Shown: positions 1 through 7,595 of the stretch, piece by piece
Layout of the letters: the number at the start of each line of letters is the position of its first letter
Position numbering within the stretch: position 1 is the stretch's first letter
Source: an uncultured Eggerthella sp.
GTDB taxonomy: Bacteria; Actinomycetota; Coriobacteriia; Coriobacteriales; Eggerthellaceae
Reading direction: 5' to 3'
Assembly: GCA_959607715.1 (NCBI GenBank)
Contig: CAUHNN010000022.1
Coordinates: forward strand, 1-21,741
DNA: 21,741 nucleotides
Program-made: the position numbers and the translations under genes
Notes under the pieces: generated by a model
Database searches by the model: none
The model's input: the letters and a program-made list of their open reading frames with translations, nothing else
Told to the model about the DNA's origin: nothing

Positions 1-89
1 GCCCCGTCGCGTGTACTGCGTGCAGGACACTTATCCAAAGTGGTCTAACACAACGATCTTATGGGACACCTGATCTTGAAAGGAACTTC

Positions 90-248
90 ATGGCGAAGAA
101 TCATCGCTCCGCGATTCCACCCATTCCGAAGAAGATGGGCTCCAGCCGCCAGGGATTCGGCGGGGAAGGCGGCGGCAAGGGAATCGGCCCGAACAAAGCC
201 AGCGGACGCAAAGGCGGCATCCGCCGACAAGGGTCAAAGCGCGGGTAG
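90..248 (+). CDS. Small basic glycine-rich protein, 52 aa, function unknown
   Basis: The frame opens with ATG at 90 behind a well placed AAAGGA site (81-84, five bases before the ATG) and closes at TAG 246-248. The product has 52 residues, is strongly basic (many Lys and Arg, few acids) and is rich in glycine, with a GGEGGGKGIG core near residues 24-33 and a KASGRKGG segment near 38-45. It has no membrane segment or signal peptide. Composition suggests a disordered, possibly nucleic-acid-binding protein, but that is only inference and I do not recognise the family. Third codon positions are GC-rich, as in the neighbouring real genes. A longer overlapping frame from 61 lacks a ribosome site and is rejected. 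The acetyltransferase gene follows 72 bases later on the same strand. Confidence 0.6.
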   Translation: MAKNHRSAIPPIPKKMGSSRQGFGGEGGGKGIGPNKASGRKGGIRRQGSKRG

Positions 249-277
249 CGTTCGCCGCCGCGTACCCAAACGAACGC

Positions 278-283
278 TATACT
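278..283 (+). promoter_or_regulatory. Possible -10 element before the GNAT gene
   Basis: TATACT lies 38 bases upstream of the acetyltransferase start. No convincing -35 hexamer is seen at the normal distance, so this is only a candidate. The gene may instead be read through from the small gene upstream. Confidence 0.3.
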
Positions 284-320
284 TCTCCAAAACCCGCTAG
301 ACCCGCGAAAAGGACTTCCC

Positions 321-800
321 ATGGCCGCAAACCGCACGTTTCGCTTCGCCAAGCGCGAAGATACCGCGCTCATCCTCGAATTCATCAAAGCCCTTGCAGA
401 ATACGAGCACATGCTCGATGAAGTGGTGGCCACCGAAGCGCTGCTCGAGGAATGGATCTTCGACAAACAGAAGGCCGAAGTCCTCTTCGTCCTCAAAAAC
501 GGCGAAGAAGTAGGGTTCGCCCTCTTCTTCCACAACTTCTCGACCTTCCTCGGTCGGGCCGGCATCTACCTGGAAGATCTCTTCGTGAAACCAGAACATC
601 GCGGCAACGGACATGGCAAAGCACTGCTCAAGAAGCTCGCCAGCATCGCCGAAGAAAGAGGGTGCGGCCGGCTGGAATGGTGCTGCCTCGACTGGAACAA
701 GCCCAGCATCGATTTCTACCTGTCGCTCGATGCTGAGCCCCTTTCGGATTGGACCACGTACCGTCTTGCCGGCACTACGCTCAGCACTCTTGCCGAATAG
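321..800 (+). CDS. GNAT family N-acetyltransferase, diamine acetyltransferase-like
   Basis: A 159-residue cytosolic acetyl-CoA-dependent N-acetyltransferase of the GNAT fold. The start at 321 follows AAAAGGA (308-314) at good spacing. The N-terminal strand and helix lie near residues 6-30. The acetyl-CoA pyrophosphate-binding motif A is at 83-100 (LEDLFVKPEHRGNGHGKALL), with the R-G-x-G-x-G loop at 94-99. The conserved DWNKPSIDFY segment is at 124-133, where the tyrosine is the usual general acid. The spacing LEDLFV...RGxGxG...DWNKPSIDFY resembles spermidine/spermine acetyltransferases (SSAT type), so a polyamine, thialysine or other small amine is the likeliest substrate. The exact acceptor cannot be read from sequence. 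The gene converges on the large surface-protein gene, with a shared hairpin between them. Confidence 0.85.
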   Translation: MAANRTFRFAKREDTALILEFIKALAEYEHMLDEVVATEALLEEWIFDKQKAEVLFVLKNGEEVGFALFFHNFSTFLGRAGIYLEDLFVKPEHRGNGHGKALLKKLASIAEERGCGRLEWCCLDWNKPSIDFYLSLDAEPLSDWTTYRLAGTTLSTLAE

Positions 801-838
801 GCTGAAAGGCGCAACGCCCTTCAGCCTCGCCTTCCTTT
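799..838 (+). terminator. Hairpin between convergent genes
   Basis: AGGCTGAA-a-GGCG (799-811) pairs with CGCC-c-TTCAGCCT (815-827) around a CAA loop, with one internal mismatch. On the + strand it is followed by the pyrimidine-rich CGCCTTCCTTT. It begins inside the acetyltransferase stop codon and lies just past the end of the convergent surface-protein gene. It could serve both, though the U-tract is weak on the + strand and absent on the - strand. Confidence 0.5.
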
Positions 839-3800
839 AGCGGCCCCTCCGCGCATACACCGCGCCCAGCGCGGCCAAGAACGTAACGATGGCCAGCGCA
901 CCGAAAACGATGGGCAATCTGCCCTCATCGCCGGTCGAGGGCAGTCCATTGCCTTCCCCCGCTGCCGATTCCCCGTCGCTGGGGTCAGCGCCGTTTCCCT
1001 GATCGCCAGCGGCAGGGTACGCATTCTGCCCATCACCCGAGCCATCCGAACCTCCGGAGCCGCCGCCATCGCCGTCGCCCGAAGCATCCGTTTCCGTGAT
1101 GCGACCGGCACCTGCAGCGTTCTCGTAACCAGCGCCTATCACGCCACCCAAATCCTGGGAAACGTAATCGATGAGCACCTGGATATCGGTGATTCCCTCG
1201 TCGACCACCACATCGTTGTCGACGAACATGGACATGCCGTCTCCCCCATCGCGCAGCAGGAAGGTATGGGAGGCCACCGTGTAGGTTGCCCCAAGGTCGA
1301 TCGGCTGACCGCCTACCTTCACGTCGCAAACACGACGCTGCCCGTCAACGCTCACGAACGAGCCTTTTTCATCGACCACCACCGCAGACTTCACGTCGGG
1401 GTCGATCGCGTAGGACAGACCCGAAACCTGCAGAAGCTTGTTGCTGCTGTCCGGGTACACGGCCGCACCCATCTCAAGCGCATCGATGATTTCCTGGCCC
1501 GTTGCCTCGATCACGCAGATGTTGTTGTTGAATGGCTGTACGGTGAGCAACTCCCCATACGTGAGCGTCCCTTCGTCGATGGGGCCGCGAATGCCACCGG
1601 CGTTCGTCAGGCCGATGTCGGCACCCATGCGCACTCGATAGGCATCGGCGATCAAATCGCCCAGATTCGTTTCCCCGATCGTGGCCAAGCGGATGTCCTC
1701 ATCCGATTCCCACGGCATATCAACTTCGCTCGTCCCCAGTTCTTCATTCAGAAGCTCCTCGAATTCGCTCTGATGGGAAACGAGCTTTTCCTGAACCTGC
1801 GCATCCTTTTTCGTGTAATCCTCGGGCGCGATCAACTCGGCCGTGAAGGTGCCGCTGGCATCAAGCGTCAACTCACCTATCGCGGCAAGGTTCGAGCCCG
1901 TTTGCACCAGCAGGGTATCGGCCCCGTCCTTGTTGGCAATGCGCTTGTTGTAGCTTTCATGCGAATGACCATCTATCACCACATCGATGCCCGTCGTGTT
2001 CGCGATCACCGCTTCACTGCTCCAGCGCGGCGTCACCCCGACATTGCCCAGATGCCCGATGGCCACCACATGATCGACGCCTTCGGCCTTAAGCTTGTCC
2101 ACCTGCTCCTGAACGCGCTTGTAAAGGGCCTCGCCCGTTTCGTCTTGGCAGAACCCGACGATGGTCGTCCCGTTTTCATCCTGGAAATTCGCGGGACGTG
2201 ATTTTGTCAGCGACTCGGGCGTCGTGATGCCCACAAAGCCGATCTGCACTTCCTTGGCACCGATCAGATACGTTTCGATCGAGCTTCCCTTACCGAACAG
2301 CAGATCATTCGTGGGAAGACTGTCGATGTTCACTCCCAGATACTCGATTCCGCCCTTTTTCGCTTTGGAAACGAGCGTCTTGAGCTGATCAAGCCCGTAG
2401 TCGAATTCGTGGTTTCCCGCGATCGCGAGATCGTAACCCGTCGCCGTCATAGCCGACACCACGCCGTCGCCCTTGGTAAGGGTCGCCAAGGCGTTGCCCT
2501 GCACCGCATCGCCGGCATCCAGCAACGTCACGTTCCCGCTGCCCATAACAGAGCTGCCTTCCCTCTCGAGAGCAGCGACACTCGCGTAATTGAAGCCGGA
2601 CGGATCGGCCTCGAGACCGGCTCCGTGCACGTCATTGGTGAAATAAATCGATGCTGATTCCTGGCCGACCGACACCTCTTCATCGGTCTTGACCAGCTGG
2701 AAGCTCATGGTCTCCTTCGACTCATCGCTCGTAAGCACACCCCAACCACTGCCCACTCGTTTATCGGGGTCATCGCTTCCGCCGTAGACGAGAAGCTGAT
2801 CAGACGACGCCCTTGCATCGACGTCCTCAAGGTAGTGCGCGTTGCGGAAAGGCAGACCAACCAAAGCGCGACGAGCATCCCCGTCAAGGACCTCGATATA
2901 CGACGGCATAAGACCCGGGCGATGATCCGGGGTGTTCACGGTATTGAACAGCGTTTCATCTTCAGCCGAGATGTCCCTTTCGTTCCACATCCCACGATCC
3001 CAGTGCCACACCACCAAGCCGCCGAACTCGGCAGCCGATTCGCCCACCGCCGCATCGTACAAGCCATACAGACCTTTATCGAAACCGGTCATCTGACGAT
3101 TTTCGACGAAGAAGAACTCGCCTTGCACTCCCCCGTCATCGATATCATCGGAGCCAGCAGCGAAGCAATATACGTTGTTGGTCGACGCATCGACTTCGAA
3201 CGACCCTTCATCGGAAACCTGAACAGGGTCGAGGAAGCCAAGGAGCATGCGGCACACCGGATCGAGTTCCGTTGGGATCTGATGCGACGAGACGAAAGAC
3301 TCCTCGGAATAATCGCCGTCAGTGCCCCAGGAACCGTCTCCCATCGCCGAAAGCCCGTGCACATCGAACGTGGACCAGTCGCCCTCGACGCCAGTGGTGT
3401 TGTAAAGATCGGGCAACCCGATGTAGTGGCCCAGCTCGTGCGTCACGCTGCCCGAACCCCCCTGATGCTCGAGCATCGTCCCGCTGGAGCTCTGCATGCG
3501 TTCGGTTTCGCCCATCACGATGTACCTGTTGATGTTCACGGGATCGGTGGAGATCTCCACACCCGAATTCGCATGCGCCCACACATGCTTCTCCGTTTCG
3601 GCGCCCGTCGACGCCTCGTACCCCGCGAGGATGAACGTGACCGCCAATTCATCGTTCTCGATCACCCCGTTGCCGTTCTTATCGAATGCGCCGAAGTCAA
3701 CGTACGACCGGGCCTCATCGCATGCCAGGGAAAGAGTCTCGATGAAATCCTCGTCCCCGACATGATCGCCTCCCCAGTTTCCATGTGCGCGAGGGATCGT

Positions 3801-4553
3801 CACATGCACCACGCCGTCGTTGGCGGCATCACTGACATTGGTGTTCCCATCCGTGCCATGGGAACTGCTTTCCGCCGCCGGCATGAAGGTGAAGCTGCCG
3901 TCCGAAGCATCGCTCCAGAACTTCTGGGTGGAGTGTTCATCATCGAAAAGCGCTTCGGTCCAGTCGTAATCATCGCGATAAGGGGTATCATCGTTTTTCT
4001 CGCTCTGATCATCGAAGCCCACCACGATGGCAAGCAACGGTATGGAAGAAGGCAGCGTGCCCACGCTGCTTCGAGAAAGCCCGTAGGTTGCGACTTGGGA
4101 GGCATTTTGACTCAGAAGGGTGAAATCCTTCGAAACGCCTGTCCCGTACTCAGCTCCGGCAAGCGCCGAATAGGAAGCCTTCGCGCGATCGCTTCCAAGA
4201 TCATCAACGACGGCATAACGATCCGTTGCGGCCACGGCATCGGAAGCAGATGCACCGAGCACGTATCCGCTTTCAGGATCCCCCTCAACGAAGCACAGGG
4301 CCTTCGTCTCCGGATCGCGCTGCAAAAGCAGTCCGCCTTCGGTGGCGTAATAGGAGAAATCCTCATCGCCGTAAACCCGATACGTCACGGTCGAACCGTC
4401 AGGCTGAACGGCCGTCTGGGCCCACGGCGCGGCAGGCACCGCAAAAGCCGAGCGGGGAACAATGAAGGCAAGGCAGAACCCGCACAGTAAAAGGGCGAAC
4501 CACCCGAGCGTTAAAACGTGCAGTGAATGCGAACGGATGCAGCGATGGGTCAT
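837..4553 (-). CDS. LPxTG-anchored M6 metalloprotease / 5'-nucleotidase fusion
   Basis: A 1238-residue cell-wall protein with five regions. (1) A signal peptide at about 1-38 (basic start, hydrophobic core, SAFA-like cleavage). (2) An M6 (InhA-like) metalloprotease at about 40-620. Its zinc site HELGHYIGLPD has H372, E373, H376 and D382, and an EF-hand-like calcium loop DKNGNGVIENDE lies near 291-302. (3) A UshA-type metallophosphatase at about 634-900 with FTNDVHG (D641, H643), DAGD, GNHEFDYG and DGHSHE. (4) A 5'-nucleotidase C-terminal substrate domain at about 955-1150 (TNAGGIRG and the PFNN stretch). (5) A Gly/Ser/Asp linker, LPSTGD at 1204-1209, a membrane helix and a basic tail, which make up a sortase signal. 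Both active sites look intact. I use ATG 4553, behind an AAGAGAG site. A TTG six codons upstream is possible but has a poorer site. The likely role is extracellular proteolysis plus release of nucleosides from host or environmental nucleotides (inference). Confidence 0.9.
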   Translation of the reverse strand: MTHRCIRSHSLHVLTLGWFALLLCGFCLAFIVPRSAFAVPAAPWAQTAVQPDGSTVTYRVYGDEDFSYYATEGGLLLQRDPETKALCFVEGDPESGYVLGASASDAVAATDRYAVVDDLGSDRAKASYSALAGAEYGTGVSKDFTLLSQNASQVATYGLSRSSVGTLPSSIPLLAIVVGFDDQSEKNDDTPYRDDYDWTEALFDDEHSTQKFWSDASDGSFTFMPAAESSSHGTDGNTNVSDAANDGVVHVTIPRAHGNWGGDHVGDEDFIETLSLACDEARSYVDFGAFDKNGNGVIENDELAVTFILAGYEASTGAETEKHVWAHANSGVEISTDPVNINRYIVMGETERMQSSSGTMLEHQGGSGSVTHELGHYIGLPDLYNTTGVEGDWSTFDVHGLSAMGDGSWGTDGDYSEESFVSSHQIPTELDPVCRMLLGFLDPVQVSDEGSFEVDASTNNVYCFAAGSDDIDDGGVQGEFFFVENRQMTGFDKGLYGLYDAAVGESAAEFGGLVVWHWDRGMWNERDISAEDETLFNTVNTPDHRPGLMPSYIEVLDGDARRALVGLPFRNAHYLEDVDARASSDQLLVYGGSDDPDKRVGSGWGVLTSDESKETMSFQLVKTDEEVSVGQESASIYFTNDVHGAGLEADPSGFNYASVAALEREGSSVMGSGNVTLLDAGDAVQGNALATLTKGDGVVSAMTATGYDLAIAGNHEFDYGLDQLKTLVSKAKKGGIEYLGVNIDSLPTNDLLFGKGSSIETYLIGAKEVQIGFVGITTPESLTKSRPANFQDENGTTIVGFCQDETGEALYKRVQEQVDKLKAEGVDHVVAIGHLGNVGVTPRWSSEAVIANTTGIDVVIDGHSHESYNKRIANKDGADTLLVQTGSNLAAIGELTLDASGTFTAELIAPEDYTKKDAQVQEKLVSHQSEFEELLNEELGTSEVDMPWESDEDIRLATIGETNLGDLIADAYRVRMGADIGLTNAGGIRGPIDEGTLTYGELLTVQPFNNNICVIEATGQEIIDALEMGAAVYPDSSNKLLQVSGLSYAIDPDVKSAVVVDEKGSFVSVDGQRRVCDVKVGGQPIDLGATYTVASHTFLLRDGGDGMSMFVDNDVVVDEGITDIQVLIDYVSQDLGGVIGAGYENAAGAGRITETDASGDGDGGGSGGSDGSGDGQNAYPAAGDQGNGADPSDGESAAGEGNGLPSTGDEGRLPIVFGALAIVTFLAALGAVYARRGR

Positions 4554-4876
4554 CTGTCGTCTCTCTTTCAAAGCGCTTGGCCTTCATGGCATACCCTCAT
4601 ACTATGACCGAAAATCCGCCCATCATCAGCGAAAAACAGGTGGCCAAGAAAAAAGAAGGGAAGCGGGCCCGCCCCTTCACGCACGAAGGGGCGACTCGAT
4701 TCGAAAGGAAGAACGGGCTTGCCGGTTTGCGCAGATCAGACGCATGTCAAAGCATTTTGGCAGCGCATTTTGCGCCTGGTTGGCCCAGTGCAAAACCCTT
4801 TAGGTGGTACGATTGCCCCCGCTGGTCCACGGTAAGATCAGTCGAAGCAAGCGAACCGAAAACGAAGGAGAGGTTC
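4554..4876. other. 323-bp divergent intergenic region with hairpin and palindrome
   Basis: This stretch separates the surface-protein gene from the XRE-like regulator gene, and no credible gene lies in it. Two symmetric elements are visible: a 9-bp perfect hairpin (CGCCCCTTC at 4670-4678 with GAAGGGGCG at 4685-4693), and a 13-nt palindrome at 4763-4775 (GCGCA-TTT-TGCGC). The palindrome lies about 100 bp before the regulator start and could be an operator. On the - strand the hairpin is followed, after a 13-base gap, by a T-rich tract, so it may be a leader hairpin or weak attenuator for the surface protein. Promoters could not be placed with confidence. Confidence 0.35.
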
Positions 4877-5482
4877 ATGGAGCTGGCAGCGCAAATCAAG
4901 AAACACCGCGCCCGCCTCGGGCTTTCCCAGGAAGCACTGGCGGAAAAGGTGTACGTCTCGCGCCAGACCATCTCGAACTGGGAAACCGACCGCACCTACC
5001 CCGATGTGCAAAGCCTCCTTCTTTTGAGCACGCTCTTCGGCGTCAGCGTAGACGATCTGATCAAAGGAGACGTGGAAGCCATGGAGACCATCATCGAAAG
5101 GGACCGCAAAACCATTACCAAGCTCTACATCGGAGAATCCCTCTGCCTCGTCGGCGCCATCGCAAGCGAGCTGGCGGCCTTCGTGCAACTCATCGGCGGC
5201 TGGGGCGTTCAGGCCATCCCCACGATCCTTCTCTTCGCCGTGCTGTTCGGCTTGTCGCTCTACCTGCGCAGCCGCGCCATGAAGCTTGCGAAAAGCCGCG
5301 ATCTGCACACCTTCTTCGAGATCGTATCCTTCGCGAAAAGCGGCGAGGCGGGGCGCGACGGGGCACTGAGCCGCTTCGCGCGAAACCACTCGATGGCCTA
5401 CAAGGCAGCGGGGGCCGTCGCAGGGGGTATCGTCGGCGCCTTGCTCGCCATTCTCGCCGCTATGGCCACACTCAATTTGTAG
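4877..5482 (+). CDS. XRE-family regulator with C-terminal membrane segments
   Basis: A 201-residue protein. ATG 4877 follows AAGGAG (4865-4870) with a six-base gap. Upstream in-frame codons have no ribosome site and are excluded. Residues 5-60 form a Cro/CI-type helix-turn-helix, with the recognition region around SQEALAEKVYVSRQTISNWE, the usual XRE pattern. Hydrophobic segments follow at about 83-106, 111-131 and 174-198, so the DNA-binding domain is probably tethered to the membrane. Such proteins are common in Gram-positives, and the membrane part may sense envelope conditions. It is divergently placed from the large wall-anchored protein, which makes that gene and its own gene plausible targets (inference). 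A strong terminator follows at 5506. Confidence 0.85.
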   Translation: MELAAQIKKHRARLGLSQEALAEKVYVSRQTISNWETDRTYPDVQSLLLLSTLFGVSVDDLIKGDVEAMETIIERDRKTITKLYIGESLCLVGAIASELAAFVQLIGGWGVQAIPTILLFAVLFGLSLYLRSRAMKLAKSRDLHTFFEIVSFAKSGEAGRDGALSRFARNHSMAYKAAGAVAGGIVGALLAILAAMATLNL

Positions 5483-5505
5483 CTAAAACCCAGCCGCTCG
5501 AACCT

Positions 5506-5539
5506 AAGCGCGTCTTCCCGAGAAGAAGGCGCGCTTTTC
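5506..5539 (+). terminator. Intrinsic terminator of the XRE regulator gene
   Basis: A 12-bp stem, AAGCGCGTCTTC (5506-5517) with GAAGGCGCGCTT (5525-5536), has one G-T wobble and a 7-nt loop and is followed by a T tract (5535-5538). Confidence 0.85.
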
Positions 5540-5630
5540 AACGCTCCCGACTTTCACGGGCACCGTGCTCCAAAGGGGCATCGGGTAGAATGTGTTCAGC
5601 GAAACCTTCAACCATCATCAGGAGGAAACC

Positions 5631-7556
5631 ATGGGCGTTACCCTCGAATCGCATCTCGACCTTCTGTCCACCTATCTTCCCACGGCAACCGACGCCGCCG
5701 TCGAATACGCTCTCGGCCAAGCGAAGCTTTCCGCGCCTGCGCCCACCGAGCTGTTCGCCTCCGACGTACACGGGGAATACGAAGCCTTCTCACACGTGCT
5801 CCGCAGCGGCTGCGGCAGCGTGAAGCGCGCCATCGACGAAGTCTTCACCGACGAAGATCAGGGTCGAGCCGCTGATCTGTTCAGCCTGATCTGCTATCCG
5901 GAAGAGAAGACCGCCTACATGGTAGAACATGCAGAAGACCCGCATTCATGGCGTGCCGGCGCCATCGAGGACCTGACGGCGCTGTTGGCCCTCTACGCCG
6001 ACGAGCTCACCGCCACCGACGTGCTCGAAGCGCTGCCCGAAGAGCTCGTCGACCTTGCAACCGAGCTTTTGCTCAGCCCCTCCTACAGCACCATCATCAT
6101 CGAAAGCCTCATCGAAACCGAAGCCGCCGATGATGTGATCGTCTCCTTCGCCACCGCCGTGCAGCATCTAAGCGTCGGCCGCCTCCATCTGGTGGGCGAC
6201 GTCTACGACCGCGGGCCGGCGCCCGACGCCATCATGGAAGAGCTCATCGACTATCCCAACGTCGACGTGCAGTGGGGCAACCACGACATCGTCTGGATGG
6301 GAGCGGCTCTCGGTCAGCGCGGCTGCATCGCCCATGTGGTGCGCAACTGCGCGCGCTACGGCAACCTGTCCATCCTCACCGAGTCCTACGGCATCGACAT
6401 CCTCCCGCTCGCCCTCTTCGCCCTGAAGGCCTACGGCGACGACCCGTGCGTGGGCTATGCGCTCAAGAGCAACCCCGGACTTTCCCCCGAGGAACTCGAC
6501 CTGAACGTTAAGATCCAAAAGGCCATGGCCATCCTGCAATTCAAGGTAGAGGCCCAGCTCATCGACGAAAACCCCACCTTCGGCCTTGAGGATCGCAAGC
6601 TTCTCCACACCATCGACCGCGAATCGAATACCGTCGTCGTCGACGGCATCGAGTATCCCCTCACCGACCCGATCTTCCCCACCGTCGACTGGGACGATCC
6701 CTACCGTCTCACCGACGAAGAAGAAGCGGTCATGACCGCCCTCGAAGAAGCTTTCGTGAACTGCGAGAAGCTTCAGCGCCACATGGCGTTCTTCCTTGAA
6801 CGCGGCAGCCTCTACCGCATCGAAAACGACACGCTCATGTTCCATGCCTGCGTGCCCTTGAACGAAGACGGCTCGCTCAAGGAAGCGAACATCTACGGAA
6901 GCGTCTTGGCGGGCAGAGCGCTCTTCGACGCCATCGACGAATACGTGCGCACCGCCTTCGAGGACCCCGATCCCGAAGCCCGCAAGAAGGGTCGCGACCT
7001 CCTGTGGTATCTGTGGCTCGGCGAAGGATCGCCCCTGTTCGCGAAGAGCAAGATGGCTACTTTCGAGATCTATCTCATCGCCGACAAGGCGGCGCGCAAG
7101 GAAGTGAAGAACCCCTTCTACTCGCTGCTCGACGACGAAGAGGTTTTGGCCGGCATCTTCCGCGACTTCGACATGGACCCCGAGCGTTCGCGCATCGTCT
7201 GCGGCCACACTCCCGTGAAGGTCAAGGACGGCGACGACCCGGTCAAGGCGGGCGGCAAGGTCATCATCATCGACGGCGGCTTCTCAAGCGCCTACCAGTC
7301 CACCACCGGCATCGCCGGTTTCACCCTTATCTCGAACGAAGCGGGCGTAACGCTCGCGACGCATCAGCCCTTTGCAGGCAGGAAAGCCGCGATCGAGCAA
7401 AACGCCGTTTTGGAATCGAGCTTCCGCCCGATCGAGCAGGCAGACGAGCCCGTGATCTTCGCCCAGACCGATGAAGGGTCGCTCATGGAAGATCAGCTCG
7501 ACGAGATCATGCTTCTCGCCGACGCCTACCGAGCCGACGTGATGCCGCAAGGCTAA
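5631..7556 (+). CDS. fbp: Class III fructose-1,6-bisphosphatase
   Basis: A 641-residue enzyme that hydrolyses fructose-1,6-bisphosphate to fructose-6-phosphate, the committed gluconeogenic step. It belongs to the manganese-dependent class III family typical of Firmicutes and anaerobic relatives. ATG 5631 follows AGGAGG (5620-5625). An ATG 39 bases upstream lacks a site. Calcineurin-type metallophosphatase motifs are split by family-specific insertions: SDVHGEY near 44-50, GDVYDRGPAPD at about 189-199, WGNHD at 215-219 and CGHTPV near 525. The length matches the family (roughly 640-670). Known relatives are inhibited by AMP and activated by phosphoenolpyruvate, which cannot be read here. The gene stands alone. 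It converges on the GIY-YIG fusion gene with only 39 bp between, and no terminator hairpin is seen there. Confidence 0.95.
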   Translation: MGVTLESHLDLLSTYLPTATDAAVEYALGQAKLSAPAPTELFASDVHGEYEAFSHVLRSGCGSVKRAIDEVFTDEDQGRAADLFSLICYPEEKTAYMVEHAEDPHSWRAGAIEDLTALLALYADELTATDVLEALPEELVDLATELLLSPSYSTIIIESLIETEAADDVIVSFATAVQHLSVGRLHLVGDVYDRGPAPDAIMEELIDYPNVDVQWGNHDIVWMGAALGQRGCIAHVVRNCARYGNLSILTESYGIDILPLALFALKAYGDDPCVGYALKSNPGLSPEELDLNVKIQKAMAILQFKVEAQLIDENPTFGLEDRKLLHTIDRESNTVVVDGIEYPLTDPIFPTVDWDDPYRLTDEEEAVMTALEEAFVNCEKLQRHMAFFLERGSLYRIENDTLMFHACVPLNEDGSLKEANIYGSVLAGRALFDAIDEYVRTAFEDPDPEARKKGRDLLWYLWLGEGSPLFAKSKMATFEIYLIADKAARKEVKNPFYSLLDDEEVLAGIFRDFDMDPERSRIVCGHTPVKVKDGDDPVKAGGKVIIIDGGFSSAYQSTTGIAGFTLISNEAGVTLATHQPFAGRKAAIEQNAVLESSFRPIEQADEPVIFAQTDEGSLMEDQLDEIMLLADAYRADVMPQG

Positions 7557-7595
7557 CAACGCACGCTCAGCCCCTCTGCCGAAACAACCGGCGCC

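Noticed and set aside
61..300. 79-codon + strand frame overlapping the 52-aa gene
   Set aside because: There is no ribosome site before its ATG, whereas the overlapping 52-codon frame has a good one and a coherent composition.
2835..4490. Long + strand open frame of 551 codons opposite the surface-protein gene
   Set aside because: It is antisense to a clear multi-domain gene, has no ribosome site or recognisable domain, and is the usual product of GC-rich codon bias.
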